From Bactericera cockerelli (Eukaryota; Arthropoda; Insecta; Hemiptera; Triozidae): 64,000 bases of DNA. Where the stretch lies: the NCBI GenBank assembly GCA_024516035.1, contig CM044957.1, forward strand, positions 49,534,085-49,598,084, read 5' to 3'. Under the pieces are notes generated by a model. That model was not told where the DNA came from and did no database searches. It saw only the letters and a list, made by a program, of their open reading frames with translations. The position numbers and the translations under genes were made by a program. How positions within the stretch are numbered: position 1 is the stretch's first letter; each line of letters begins with the position of its first letter. Positions 53,187 to 63,789 of this stretch are shown here, in pieces.

Positions 53187-53409
53187 GAGCAAACATACCC
53201 TGGTTAGATCCCTGTGTACAAAACCTCTCTGGAATGTTTATTGCTTTTGTATTTCGGGTTCAGTATTAGGATCTTGCGAGGGGCAACGTACAAGGGGATA
53301 GTTTCTAGGAAATGCGGGGCTTAGGGTTCATTTGGATGGAACCCGAAGCACCAATTCCTAGATTTTTTTTTTTTTTTTAGAATAATTGATTCGACTAATG
53401 AGAAGTTTT

Positions 53410-53670
53410 TTTTTTTTTTAATTGGGGTTTAACGTCGCTTTCAACTGCCATGGTCATATCACGACGGGGGTTTTACCCTCCATTCGCAGGAAACTCACAA
53501 ACCTGCTACTCACATTGACCTCACCCAGCCTGAGTGGGGCCGGGAAAAGCCAGCGTCACGAGAATTAGAATTTGAATGGTCACCCATCCAAGTCTTAACC
53601 TCGCTGGATGTCGCTTAACTTCGGTGTTCTGAAGGGAACCGGTGTATTCAACATGCCATCGACGCTGGCT
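53410..53670 (-). mobile_element. Family E SINE (5S rRNA-derived), full-length with 14-bp TSD
   Basis: On the minus strand it starts agccagcgtcgatggcat, runs through the 5S-like blocks gttgaatacaccggttc, accgaagttaagcgacat and acttggatgggtgacc, then the central domain with cgaatggagggtaaaac, the tail gcgacgttaaaccccaatt and an A-run. taatgagaagtttt flanks both sides (53396-53409, 53671-53684). That is a clean target-site duplication and indicates retrotransposition. Confidence 0.9.
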
Positions 53671-53759
53671 TAATGAGAAGTTTTATTATGTATTTCATAA
53701 AATAAATCAAACCGAGTTTTGATTTATTTTATGTTGTATCAAATATATAAAATATATCA

Positions 53760-53816
53760 AACCGAGTTTTGTTACAAACCTAATTCCTAGAATTAGGTTT
53801 GTAACAAAACTCGGTT
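53760..53816. repeat. Perfect 26-bp hairpin, 5-base loop
   Basis: aaccgagttttgttacaaac plus ctaatt, loop cctag, then the exact complement. A partial third copy (aaaccgagttttg) lies at about 53709. Confidence 0.9.
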
Positions 53817-53824
53817 CCCATTCA

Positions 53825-53965
53825 TCGACCTCAGTAGCTTGATCGATAGAGCGGCGGACTTGTAACCTGGAGGTCGGTGGTTCAAGTCCTGGTGTCAGCG
53901 TGAATTTTCGTCAAGCGAATTTGAGTAGTTTTGATATCACGAAAGTGATTAACACAAATATGATT
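53825..53965 (+). mobile_element. SINE family A, full-length
   Basis: tcgacctcagtagcttgatc, ggttcaagtcctgg, tatcacgaaagtgattaaca and caaatatgattt. Confidence 0.88.
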
Positions 53966-54004
53966 TATAAGACAACTTCCGTTTTTCATCTACAAAAAAT
54001 ACTA

Positions 54005-54172
54005 GAATTTTTACATTTTATTATTATTATATTACTCTTTATAATGTACAATAATTTACAGTTTTAAATGAACAACAATAAAAAAAAACATTGATAAAAA
54101 AAAACAAAATAAAGACAGTGTCCTACCTAAAGGGCGGGGTTATTGCCCGTGGCAATCTCTTCCACCCAACAC
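54005..54172 (-). mobile_element. Repeat family H
   Basis: Starts on the right with gttgggtggaagagattgc (complement of gcaatctcttccacccaac) and ends on the left in the T/ATT-rich end. Confidence 0.6.
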
Positions 54173-54174
54173 TT

Positions 54175-55155
54175 TATTTACCTAATCCGCCATTTGATTC
54201 GAAATTTCGCACCTATACTCCGCCTCATTAGACCCCACTGATTAGGTAGGCTACAGAAAATATCGAAGGTCTTGGAACATTAACCATTTTCCAACTTGTC
54301 TTTTAATTATGGGGGGAAAAACACTACTATACGTAGGCTACTATATGTAGAACTCGACAGTATGAAAACGTGAATATTATCTATTCCATTTTCAACGGGT
54401 CATTTGATGAAGAAGAAAACAAAAAAAACAAAAAAAACGGACCATTTTGACGTAAAAATTGCGCCCTGGAACCTCTCAGGGATGAGCTATCGGTCCCAAA
54501 TTTCCAATGACGGGACACAGTGCTGCTGTAAAGGAGCGGATGACATATGAGTGGAGGAGAGAAGGGAAGTGAGAAGTGGTGTCAGAAGTAGGGAGAGAAG
54601 TAGATGGAGATCGGGGAGGCTGTGTTATCTCCAGCTCTATGATATGCAACGCTGCCGTTATGAGGTCCCGAAACTACAAGGGGTGCTATTATAGTCACGA
54701 GCATAAAATGTAAATGCTTTAATGAAAGCATTAATAGGGTAGAGAAGGGTAATCTCGCCACGCTATTAAAAGTGGGACCGAGGGGCAAAGTTGGAACGAG
54801 GAGTAAAGTGGGGGCCGTTACCACTACGATGCTTATCGGAAGGTGTTTTATAGGCTTTTTTTGTTCCTCTGTTACATATCCTGTGTGAAAGGACAATGGG
54901 TTAGTTTCATGGTTATTAAAGTTCGTTTTTTTGTCGAATTGGTGACAAGCGTGTGTGTCGGAGGTTTTAATGGATGTTATAAAGGGAGTTATATCCTGTC
55001 ATATTTGTGACGCACGATGAGGGCTTTTTCTGATAAGGTGACGATTTACTCTCTAATTTATACTTTTGCAAAATTCTCATTCTTTTAACATGATGTTTAT
55101 ATTAGACATCCTAATGTGAATTTATTATTGAAACACTTTTATATATCTCGATTGT
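54175..55155. other. Unique segment without recognised gene
   Basis: 54470-54900 is GC-balanced, non-repetitive and includes an atgctttaatgaaagcatta palindrome (54712-54731). The minus-strand 104-residue frame shows no known domain. Candidate conserved noncoding or decayed coding DNA. Confidence 0.3.
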
Positions 55156-55161
55156 CAATTA

Positions 55162-55298
55162 GGATGTAAATTTTGATAACTTACTTTCCCGACTCGAGTT
55201 TCGTCTATTTCATAGACATTATCAAGGAATTGTCTTGATAATATCTATGAAATAGGCGAAACTCGAGTCGGGAAAGTAAGTCATCAAAACTTGAATCC
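55162..55298. mobile_element. Foldback MITE, 137 bp, TA-flanked
   Basis: Arms of about 60 bp: tgataacttactttcccgac, tcgagtttcgtctatttcat and agacattatcaag pair with their complements on the right. TA on each side. Confidence 0.85.
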
Positions 55299-55559
55299 TA
55301 GACACATAACACATAATAGTAGATATTTAAAAAAATGATTGATTTTCATATTTTTTTAGGGTACAATGATATAATAAAACAACACAACAGCATAACATCT
55401 TAAAAGTAAAATATTTCCTCCAAATTTTCAGATGTTGGGAGAGTTCTTGTAATACTCACAGCATTACCTCTCTCTATAGCAATTGCAATACGCTGGACGA
55501 TTTTTTATACATATACCTTTTAATACAGAAATATTCGATTCCGGCACGAATGTTTTCGA

Positions 55560-55735
55560 AAAAAAGAGAGAGAGAGACTGAGTGGCAGGAGAGAGAGAGA
55601 GACAGAGATTAGACGAACTGGAGCTATAGGATGAAACCATAGAGAAAAATAGAAAGAGAGAGAGGGTAGGAATACAAAAGAAATAGAGACAGTGAGATAT
55701 AGAAAGAGATGAAAAAAGAGAAAGGGCTAGAAGGG
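55560..55735. repeat. (GA)n tract
   Basis: Purine-rich, agagagag runs. Confidence 0.85.
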
Positions 55736-55865
55736 CGCAATGGGGATTAAAAATAGAAAAATAGTATGCTATACAAAACCAGAATTCATTCTCTCATTTT
55801 CAGTAATGATCAAAAAAATCATTAGTGATCACCGAAGACTGTTCTATCACAACCCGTTAATGGAT

Positions 55866-56425
55866 AACTTTCTACCTCCCTCCCTCTCCTTTATCTCTCT
55901 CCTACCTCCCCCTCTATTTTACACCCTACCATCATAATAGACAACTCTTTTACTCCCTTGGTGACAAATAGATATTTCTCTCTCTCTCTCCCCTCCGCTG
56001 TCAAGTACTGTAATACCTCCATATTCTCTATAATGTGCATTTCTCCCTCCTCCTCTTCCTAAATTCTCTGTGTCTCCTTCTACCTCTATAATATTCTCCA
56101 CTATATCCTAACTCTAGAATATAGAATTCTCCCTCCTTCTCCCACCTCTATAATATAGAATTCTCCCACCTTCTCCTAACTCTATAATATAGAATTCTCC
56201 TCTTTTTCTACTAACTCAAAAAAATAAACAATCGTCCCTCCTCCCTGTTTTCCCCCCTAACACCGCTCTTCTCTCTCTACCCCTTTAATATTCTTTCCTT
56301 CCCTAATCTTTCTCTCCCCTTCTCCTATATCTCTAGAAAAGACAACTCCTTTCTCTGTGTACCTCCCACCTCACCCCACCCCCTTTTGTCCCTCCCTCCT
56401 ATCCTCCTCTCCCGCCTCCTCCCCA
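55866..56425. repeat. Polypyrimidine tract with a 42-bp tandem repeat
   Basis: At about 56095-56200 the unit ctataatatagaattctcc occurs three times with C/T-rich spacers. The rest is CT/CCTCC simple sequence. Confidence 0.85.
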
Positions 56426-56914
56426 GAATAGACGCAGTCGTTTTGTGTACTAACCCGACCAAATGAGACAGACACAGAACTCTGCATAAATAATGCAAAA
56501 TATGTCATCGAGTGGATATCCTGTGACAACAGAACAAATATACTGCTATTGAAATAAAGAGAGACAAAGAGAGGGAAAAAAGCATTGACATACATAACAA
56601 ATCCCTTGAAAAGTGGAACAAAATACGAAAATATAGGTAGGATAGGGAAAGTAAAAAAAGTATCAATGGACTACCCTTTTTTCAGCTCTTTCCAATGCGT
56701 TTGCACCTCTAGAATATCTAAATGGCCGGGATCTCACTGGCTGCAACATTTTGCCTCGCAACATTTCGCAACATTTTGTCTCGAATTTCAAATAGGAAGT
56801 ACTGCAAAGTAATTTTTCCCGTCAGTGGGATTCAATCTCATTTGATTCTGGAAGAGAGAAGCATGATGAACAAGACATGAATTTATGTGAAGAGTTTCTT
56901 TTTGGTAGGGAGGT
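56426..56914. other. No gene seen
   Basis: Unique AT-rich DNA, including a small direct repeat of acattttgcctcgcaacatt type at about 56746-56780. Confidence 0.35.
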
Positions 56915-56995
56915 GTGAGGAGGTTTAACGTCGCTTTCAACTGCATGGTAACGACGGACTTTTACCCTCCATTCGCTGGCATCGAAGCTGGCTTG
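56915..56995 (-). mobile_element. Family E SINE, internally deleted
   Basis: aggtttaacgtcgctttcaa and ttttaccctccattcgctgg run directly into catcgaagctggct. The 5S-like core and half of the central domain are gone. Confidence 0.7.
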
Positions 56996-57321
56996 TGAAT
57001 GGTTACTTCCGCTGGCAAATATTTGCTCTTTGTCTATTTTCCCAAACTAAATGATTCGTGTATTTTAAACGAATCATTTAGGAAGCTCCTAGATAGAAGA
57101 AAAACCCATCCATAACTCGGAAACCGCCTCTAAATGCTCCCTCTAACACGTGCCAATGAACACACTTTAACGTAAGTTCAATGCTTTTGAACCAACACAT
57201 TATTTTTTGACAGGACCATCCTGCGTAGCACTATCCGTGCTTTCGAATCCTCACAAGTCTTCAGCAACTAGAGCTCTGTTCACGCTCCGTAGACTCCTAG
57301 ACGCTCCTTTTACTATTTTTT

Positions 57322-57457
57322 ACATTTGTGTTAATCACGATGTGATATCACAATAAGTGAAACTAGCTTTACTAAATCTTTGCTGAATTTGGGACTTTAA
57401 CCACCGACCTCTGGTTACAAGTCCACCACCTTATCGATCGAGCTACTGAGGTCGGTT
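57322..57457 (-). mobile_element. SINE family A, full-length
   Basis: catttgtgttaatcacgatg, tagctttactaaatctttgc, ggttacaagtccaccacctt and gctactgaggtcggt. Confidence 0.85.
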
Positions 57458-57459
57458 CC

Positions 57460-57560
57460 GTTTATTATACACTTAATTAATAAGGACATACAACACTAGA
57501 TAATTACAAATTCTTCTTAATATAATATAAGAAGAAGTAAAAAGAGAAGACAAAAAAACG
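57460..57560 (-). mobile_element. Repeat with aagaagaagtaaaaagaga end, related to 58190-58280
   Basis: cattaattaataaggacat-like and tataagaagaagtaaaaaga blocks match 58190-58280, which precedes a family H start. It is probably the same family, truncated. Confidence 0.45.
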
Positions 57561-57812
57561 AAGAAAAAGTACATAAATATATACTTTATTACTTTTAATG
57601 TTCTAGCTAAGAAAACAGGAGATTTTATTTACAAAGGCAGAGTAAATATACTGTGTTCCTTCACACTGTTAATATATTATTACAAAGGCAATGCAAATAG
57701 AGTACATTAACAGTGTAAACAAAAGGTCAAACATAGATCTTCGTGAACAAACGTGAACAAACTCTTCGTGAACAAAGAAACCCCCACTGTTCACTATTCT
57801 GAATCTAGTGAA

Positions 57813-57839
<27 letters not shown>

Positions 57840-57848
<9 letters not shown>

Positions 57849-58060
57849 CTTTAGTGGAAGGTAACCACCACCAGGCGAGGTTAATGCTCAAAGCTTAACG
57901 TATTTTCTACCACCTAATCCTCAGAGTCTTATTATTATGTGGTCACAAAATCAAATTAATGAGGAAAAATTCGTGCACTGGGTGGGATTCGAACCAACGG
58001 ATCCCTGCGCTACCTGGATTACCAGACTAGCGCGTTAACCACTTGACTACCAGTGCACAT
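57840..58060 (-). mobile_element. SINE family C, full-length
   Basis: aacactctttagtggaaggt, caccaggcgaggttaatgct, tctaccacctaatcctcaga, gggtgggattcgaacc and gcgcgttaaccacttgacta on the minus strand. Preceded by an (ATA)n run. Confidence 0.87.
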
Positions 58061-58096
58061 GAAAAGAGGAAACTTCGGTTCTTTGAGCTCGACATA

Positions 58097-58140
58097 TCCC
58101 AGGACAGCTATTTCGGTCCATCTGGCCTCTTCAGCTGGGA
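58097..58140 (-). ncRNA. Hammerhead ribozyme, second locus
   Basis: Minus strand, 5' to 3': stem I TCCCAG; core CTGAAGA (the fifth position of CUGANGA is variable in hammerheads); stem II GGCC, loop AGAT, GGACC (4 bp with one bulged A); core GAAA; short stem III TAGCT; cleavage triplet GTC; stem I closing CTGGGA. It differs from the 33472 copy in stem sequences, so the fold is conserved rather than just the sequence. Likely from a Penelope-like element or retrozyme. Confidence 0.75.
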
Positions 58141-58179
58141 GGTCGAATGACAGCCAAACGTAGTCATCTGACATATTAT

Positions 58180-58395
58180 TATTATTTTACACTTTATTAA
58201 TAAAGACATTACATATAAACAACACACATAATTACAAATTAATATACAATATAAGAAGAAGTAAAAAGAGAAAAGAAATGAAGAAAAAAGAATTTTTCAT
58301 TTCAAGGACCAATATTTGAAGAAAAAATAAATAAATCCATTATGTCCTAACCAACGGTCTGGGTTATTGCCTTTGGCAATCTCTTCCAGCCATCA
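58180..58395 (-). mobile_element. Repeat family H with extended body
   Basis: Right end ggcaatctcttccagcc, left end ttattattattttacacttt and ataaagacattacat. Confidence 0.55.
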
Positions 58396-58399
58396 TAAA

Positions 58400-59005
58400 C
58401 ACATCAAGTCGCCCATGTCAGCATTTTTTTATAGCCAAATAATTAAGCCACTATGTATATGTAATATAATTATACCCTCTTCTATATTTTTACTTTAGAC
58501 TAAATAAAATAGATCTTTGCCCCACTGATACAGTCAACTACCCCAACCCATCTTCCCACTATACCTCAATTGAACAGTCAGATATTCCCCCGCCATATGG
58601 ACAGAAATTTGTCCCCCTTCAAAACTTCGATAGAAATATAGCCCCCCCTCTCAATATAGGCATTATTAAAGTAGGATAAATACATTATGTACCTATCTAT
58701 CTACTTACATACCTACATTATGTACTATATGTAGTTGAAGGTATGTAAGTACATTACGTTTACATTATACATATGTTTAAATATACAAAGGAGTTAAATG
58801 GATGCGAGCGGTTTCGATTTAGATCCGTTTAGATTAGGACGCTGGATTGCATTCAGATTCAGATTGAGTCTCATGTCATTTGGAGTAGGTAGAGTTCGTT
58901 AGAGCAAATTTAATAATAGAAGCTGTGGAACAGCGGAAACAGAGAGAGGGATGAGGTAGAGAGGAGATATGGCAGGAGAAGCAATTGAAAAGTAAAGGCT
59001 GTAGA
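58400..59005. other. No gene seen
   Basis: AT-rich with repeated tatgtac/ctac words near 58685-58770. No domain recognised. Confidence 0.35.
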
Positions 59006-59009
59006 GAGG

Positions 59010-59660
59010 TGAGGTTGAGGTAATATTGGTAAATGACAACAAAATGAGTTCATGGAAACTAATTCGATTTTGCGTGAAAATAAAAGTTTTGTAACACTTC
59101 TGTTGACTGAAGTCTAGATTCATAAAGAAGATTGGCGAGAAACTATCTATCTCGTTTGAATGGCGATCAACGTTCCAAAAGCTTTTTCATCCAAAAAATA
59201 TCAATCGCCATTCAACGAGGACAGAGCTTGAGGTAATATTAGTAAACAACAAAATGAATTCATGGAAACTCATTCGATTTTGGGTGAAAATAAAAGTTTT
59301 GTAACACTTCTGTTGACTGAAATCTAGATTCACAAAGAAGATTGGCGAGAAACTATCTCGTTTGAATGGCGATCAACGTTCCAAAAGCTTTTTAATCCAA
59401 AAAATATCAATCGCCATTCAACGAGGAAAGAGCTTGAGGTAATATTAGTAAACAACAAAATGAATTCATGGAAACTCATTCGATTTTGGGTGAAATAAAA
59501 AGTTTTGTAACACTTCTGTTGACTGAAGTCTAGATTCATAAAGAAGATTGGCGAGAAACTATCTATCTCGTTTGAATGGCGATCAACGTCCCAAAAGCTT
59601 TTTAATCCAAAAAATGTCAATTGCCATAAAAATATCCATCGCCATTCAACGAGGAAATGC
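59010..59660. repeat. Tandem repeat of about 206-210 bp, 3 units
   Basis: ttcatggaaactcattcgat starts near 59259 and 59465, with a diverged first unit near 59049. Units contain tttgtaacacttctgttgac, gaatggcgatcaacg and atcaatcgccattcaacgag. The last two form an inverted pair inside each unit. Confidence 0.92.
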
Positions 59661-59664
59661 TGTG

Positions 59665-60340
59665 GGCATCATGGGCACTATTCCTGATGGGGTGCGTTTT
59701 GAAGAGCTGTTGTTTATTTCAAAATACATGTTCACATTTGTTTTACAGAATACTTATTGTTTTAATCTGTTGTCACAATAGATCACATCTCAATAGATTA
59801 ATAGCTTTACTTATAAAGCATTGCTCTTATAAGATTTATTATTATTATTATTATCACCACCACCTGCAAGGCTGTATGGAAGGGCCTTGCCTACCAATGC
59901 CAATAAAAAAAAAGATCTCACTAGGTCGCAGCGTTAATTGTTTGGGGTTTCATCTGGAACCCTGAGACCAGGTCATAAATCATAATAATAAACCTGGTCA
60001 TAAAACCAGGTCATAATAATTGTTGTAATGGAATAAACGATAAAACTTTCAAACTTGGGGATCCAATTTTGTCTGATAATTTAGTCCGATATGCCGAAAG
60101 TCGCGTTTCCAATTCTTTTTTGTGCTAACTGCTTCTGCTAACTGGTACTTCATCATTATCATCCTCACACTGCTAGGGATAATCATTGAAAGCTCAAATT
60201 GGCATTGATGTTTTAACACAATCCATGCTAAAGAGCTAGTGTAATAATAACACAATACAAGAGCTACAGAATGGAACAAAAGTTGTTCCATTTCATAGTT
60301 TTTTTTTAACATTTTAAACATTTTATTTATTTATTAACAA
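59665..60340. other. No recognised gene
   Basis: Includes aaccaggtcataaaaccagg-like short repeats (about 59968-60015) and a minus-strand frame of 90 residues that I cannot assign. Confidence 0.3.
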
Positions 60341-60342
60341 TA

Positions 60343-60603
60343 TTGGATTTTTACAAAGGTTCTTTTCCTAAGCTAATGATAAAAGCTTCTAAGAAAAAGT
60401 TATTGAAAATTGCAAAAGAAAAAACAAGAAAATGGCAAGATGAAAAGAGAATGCAAGATGAAAAGTTCCCCGAGAAAACAACAACTCCCCTTGAAAAAGA
60501 GAAACCCGTATCTCCTCTAAAATCTCTTATTCCAAAACCAGGATTCAGCAAAGGCAATCTGGGTAAGAGAGAGGGAACCATAAATTCCAACAACTCTGCC
60601 TAG
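60343..60603 (+). other. Lys-rich open frame, possible small exon or chance ORF
   Basis: 86 residues, rich in Lys/Glu/Pro with KKKLLKIAKEKTRKWQDEK. It has no ATG (it starts at TTG) and no family that I recognise. The opposite strand is also open. Low-complexity AT/A-rich composition makes chance likely. Confidence 0.15.
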
Positions 60604-60837
60604 GTTGCCTAATTTATTTTTGTTCCGGTCTGGGAGCGTTTGAGAGTATTTTCCCTTCTCCAAAACGTGTTAATTTATTTTTAATCAAATGATGTTCTCG
60701 AGATAATAACAACAAGTTGAAGAAAAATCACAGGATGTTCTGAATTTTTTTTTTTTAATGTTCCTTAACTAAACTATCTGTTGTACGAGTTTGTCCTCTG
60801 CTGTTTGTTGTGTCTGTTTAACCCCAAAATAATGTTT

Positions 60838-60910
60838 ACTGCTGGAGTAATGGGACTCATTAGTCCAAATCGGGCAGTTAAAGTAAGGCGATATTATTAT
60901 TATTATTGTA
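60838..60910 (+). mobile_element. SINE family B, 3' end
   Basis: ctgctggagtaatgggactc, attagtccaaatcgggcagt and aaggcgatattattatta. Confidence 0.7.
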
Positions 60911-61259
60911 TTAACCTGAAAAATCTGAGAACTTACAAGGTGTCCTTAGAATATCTTCTTCGCTGTCATGCCTTTTACTGGATCTGGGTATTCGAGTAAC
61001 AAATTAGTTTCTTGATTTCTTTCAAATCTAAGTTGTAGTACTTTTGAGATACCCTTCAAGAGTTTACCTTTGGCGCTTACTTTTTTATTCAAAAACACAA
61101 TTTCCTTCATGTTTCCCGGTGAAAACAGGAGTTGGGGGAGGGTAGTGTACGAGGTGGGGGGTGGTGGGGGAGGGAAGTATAGGAGGGGGCGGGGCCAATG
61201 TGGAACTTGTTTTGTTTCGTCTAATGAATCAAGATTTGTTTCCTAGGAGCTCTCCAGAA

Positions 61260-62060
61260 TAACTAATTCTCCCCATTTCTCCTCTCTCTCTTTCTTCTCT
61301 CCCCCTCCCCCTCCTCTTCCTTTTCTTCCCTTTCCTTCCCTTCTTCGTCTCTTTTCTCCAACCTCCATCTCATTCTTCTTCTTCCTTCTCCTCTTCCATA
61401 TTCTCTCCTCCTCCTCCCCTTCTGTTCTCTATCTCTTCTACGTCTATTTTTCTTTTCTCCCATTTCCATTATATTCTTCTTTTTTCTTCTCCCCTTCCTC
61501 CTCTTCCTCCTTCTCTTCATTCTTTTTTTCCAACCTCTTTTTCTCCTGCCTTCTTCTCCTTCTACTTCTCTTCCATTTTTCTCCTCTTCCTTTTTCCATC
61601 CTTCTCCTTCCTTCTTCTCCTTCTTCTCCTGCCTTCTTCTCCTTTTGTCTACAGCTCCCCCGTCTAGTATAATTGTTTTTTTTTCCTTCTTTCTTTGAAC
61701 TATCGTCCTACACCCCATTTTCACGTTCTACTTCTCTTCCATTTTTCTCCATTTCCTTTTTCCATCCTTTTCATTCCTTCTCTTCCTAATTCTCCTCTTC
61801 TTTCTACATTGTCCCCCGTCGAGTATAGTTGCCTTTTTCCCTACTCTCTTTCACCTTCCGATCCACACCCCATTTTCTCCTTCTACTTCTCTTCCATTTT
61901 TCTCCTTTTCCTTTTTCGTTCCTTCTCTCCCTAATTCTCCTCTTCTTTTTAACTTCTCCCCCGTCGAGTATAATTGTCTTCTTTCTCTCAACTTCCGTCC
62001 TACACCCCATTTTCTCCATCTCCTTCTCCTCAATTCTTGCTGCCTCATACCCTCCACTCA
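61260..62060. repeat. Polypyrimidine tract with an about 156-bp tandem unit
   Basis: cccccgtcgagtataattgt-like blocks at 61656, 61813 and 61968, each followed by cctacaccccattttc. Spacing is 157 and 155 bp. Minus-strand frames are Lys/Arg/Glu-rich repeat translations. Confidence 0.85.
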
Positions 62061-62380
62061 TCCTATCATCTCACACCCGCTAAGTTACAGAATGACTCGG
62101 TATTTTTTATCCAGGAACTTTAACTTGCAAGCTTTCACTATCATAGATTCACCTGTTCCCTCACATACGCTTAAGCTTCACTGATGTTATTCTTGGAAAA
62201 TCCAAGCTATCTGCTTGAATACCCAAAGGCTTTTGAAATCCTGTGAAATTACAATTCAGAAACACTTCCTCATCAAATGCTTGTCAAGAAATTATCACTT
62301 TCACAAGCGGATCCCTTCCTGCCTTCTTAGTTTTGGATCTGATTACACATCCAAATTCTACAGAATTAAAAGAAGAAGAA

Positions 62381-62644
62381 GCCCGTCGATGGCATGTTGA
62401 ATACACCGGTTCCCTTCAGAACACCGAAGTTAAGCGACATCCAGCGAGGTTAAGACTTGGATGGGTGACCATTCAAATTCTAATTCTCGTGACGCTGGCT
62501 TTTCCCGGCCCCACTCAGGCTGGGTGAGGTCAATGTGAGTAGCAGGTTGTGAGTTTCCTGCGAATGGAGGGTAAAACCCCCGTCGTGATATGACCATGGC
62601 AGTTGAAAGCGACGTTAAAACCCACTTAAAAAAAAAAAAAAAAA
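62381..62644 (+). mobile_element. Family E SINE (5S rRNA-derived), full-length with TSD
   Basis: Head gcccgtcgatggcatg, then gttgaatacaccggttc, accgaagttaagcgacat and acttggatgggtgacc, which follow the order and wording of the eukaryotic 5S rRNA gene, including its internal control region. Then come gctggcttttcccggccc, ggctgggtgaggtcaatgtg, cgaatggagggtaaaac, cgtcgtgatatgaccatgg, gcgacgttaaaaccc and a poly-A. agaagaagaa flanks both ends. Confidence 0.9.
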
Positions 62645-62654
62645 AGAAGAAGAA

Positions 62655-63190
62655 AAAAAATTAACCATCTTCTGTAGGATTTTCAACAATTGTTCGCCTA
62701 GAAGTTATCATTCCCCATTATTTCAGAAGCGGATTTCATAGCGTCAATTAAAAACAATCAACCCTTTTCTGCAATCAAATTCTTCAACAATAACAAAAAA
62801 AAAAAAAAAAAAGGAATTCACCATATCCTGTAGCTTTCTCGTCAAATGCTCATCATCTCGAGAATCCTTATCAATTTTACAAACCGGGCTTAAAAAATAA
62901 TGGTCACTTCCTGGCTATGAAGCCAGGAAGTTCAGGATCTGCTCACACATTCACAGGCAAAGTATTGAAAAAAAATCTCGTAGCTTCAACATTAAAAACT
63001 CATCCGGATTTCTTTATCCTTCTGATTTCACAAGTGGACTGGATCAACTCAAGTGAATCTTTCATATCAAATTATTTCAACATAAACCATAGAACTTATA
63101 CATCTAGAGAGTTTGTGAAAGGGAATGAGCTCGCAGTGCTGTCTGCATTCCCCTTCTGAATGGCCAGGCTCAAACGTTGGCTGAGGTAAA
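62655..63190. other. No recognised gene
   Basis: Unique DNA. Short recurring words such as attcttcaaca and tcaaatgct suggest an old degenerate tandem repeat related to 62240-62340. ORFs under 81 residues show no known domain. Confidence 0.3.
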
Positions 63191-63229
63191 ATGCTGCTCT
63201 CCCATCTCCAGTCTGTTCAACCAGTTTGC

Positions 63230-63470
63230 TTTCCAAAAATTTCCTTTCACGACTGGACTTCATCACCTCAAGCAAATCTTTCACTTATTGCTTCAAAAAC
63301 TTCCTTTCACAACTGGACTTCATTACCTCGAGTGAATCTTTCACATCTTGCTTCCAAAACTTCCTTTCACGACTGGACTTCATCACCTCAAGTAAATCTT
63401 TCACATCTTGCTTCAAAAACTTCCTTTTACAACTGGACTTCATTACCTCAAGTTTAATCTTTCACAGCGA
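63230..63470 (+). repeat. 60-bp tandem repeat, 4 units, open in several frames
   Basis: Unit: aacttcctttcacgactgg, then acttcatcacctcaagtaa, then atctttcacatcttgcttca. The + strand frame 63191-63457 repeats a 20-residue unit (KTSFHDWTSSPQVNLSHLAS-type) and the overlapping 63226-63555 frame repeats another. Confidence 0.9.
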
Positions 63471-63789
63471 CAAAAATTTCCTTCTCTCTATTGGTACAAA
63501 AACCCCACTTTCCCTTCAGCAACTCTCCACTTCTCAGCAAGGCTCTGATAGCTGAGAGGAAACTCCCGAGGTGAAAGGACTTTCAGCTTCCAGACTGAAA
63601 ATGTAAAATAGGTTAAATAGGAGTAGGAAAAATTAATTTTACCTGCCATCCCTCTTCCAGCATCCCTTCCATATTTCCAACGTCGCTGGATGTAATGTAT
63701 ATGCTTCATATCAGAGAGTACATAGAGAGTATACTATACATTCATACGTATTTGTTTATGCTAGATATCGTATACACAGTTATGCTAGA

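Noticed and set aside
61263..61724. 153-residue Lys/Arg/Glu frame on the minus strand
   Set aside because: Antisense reading of a polypyrimidine tandem repeat, with no domain-like composition.
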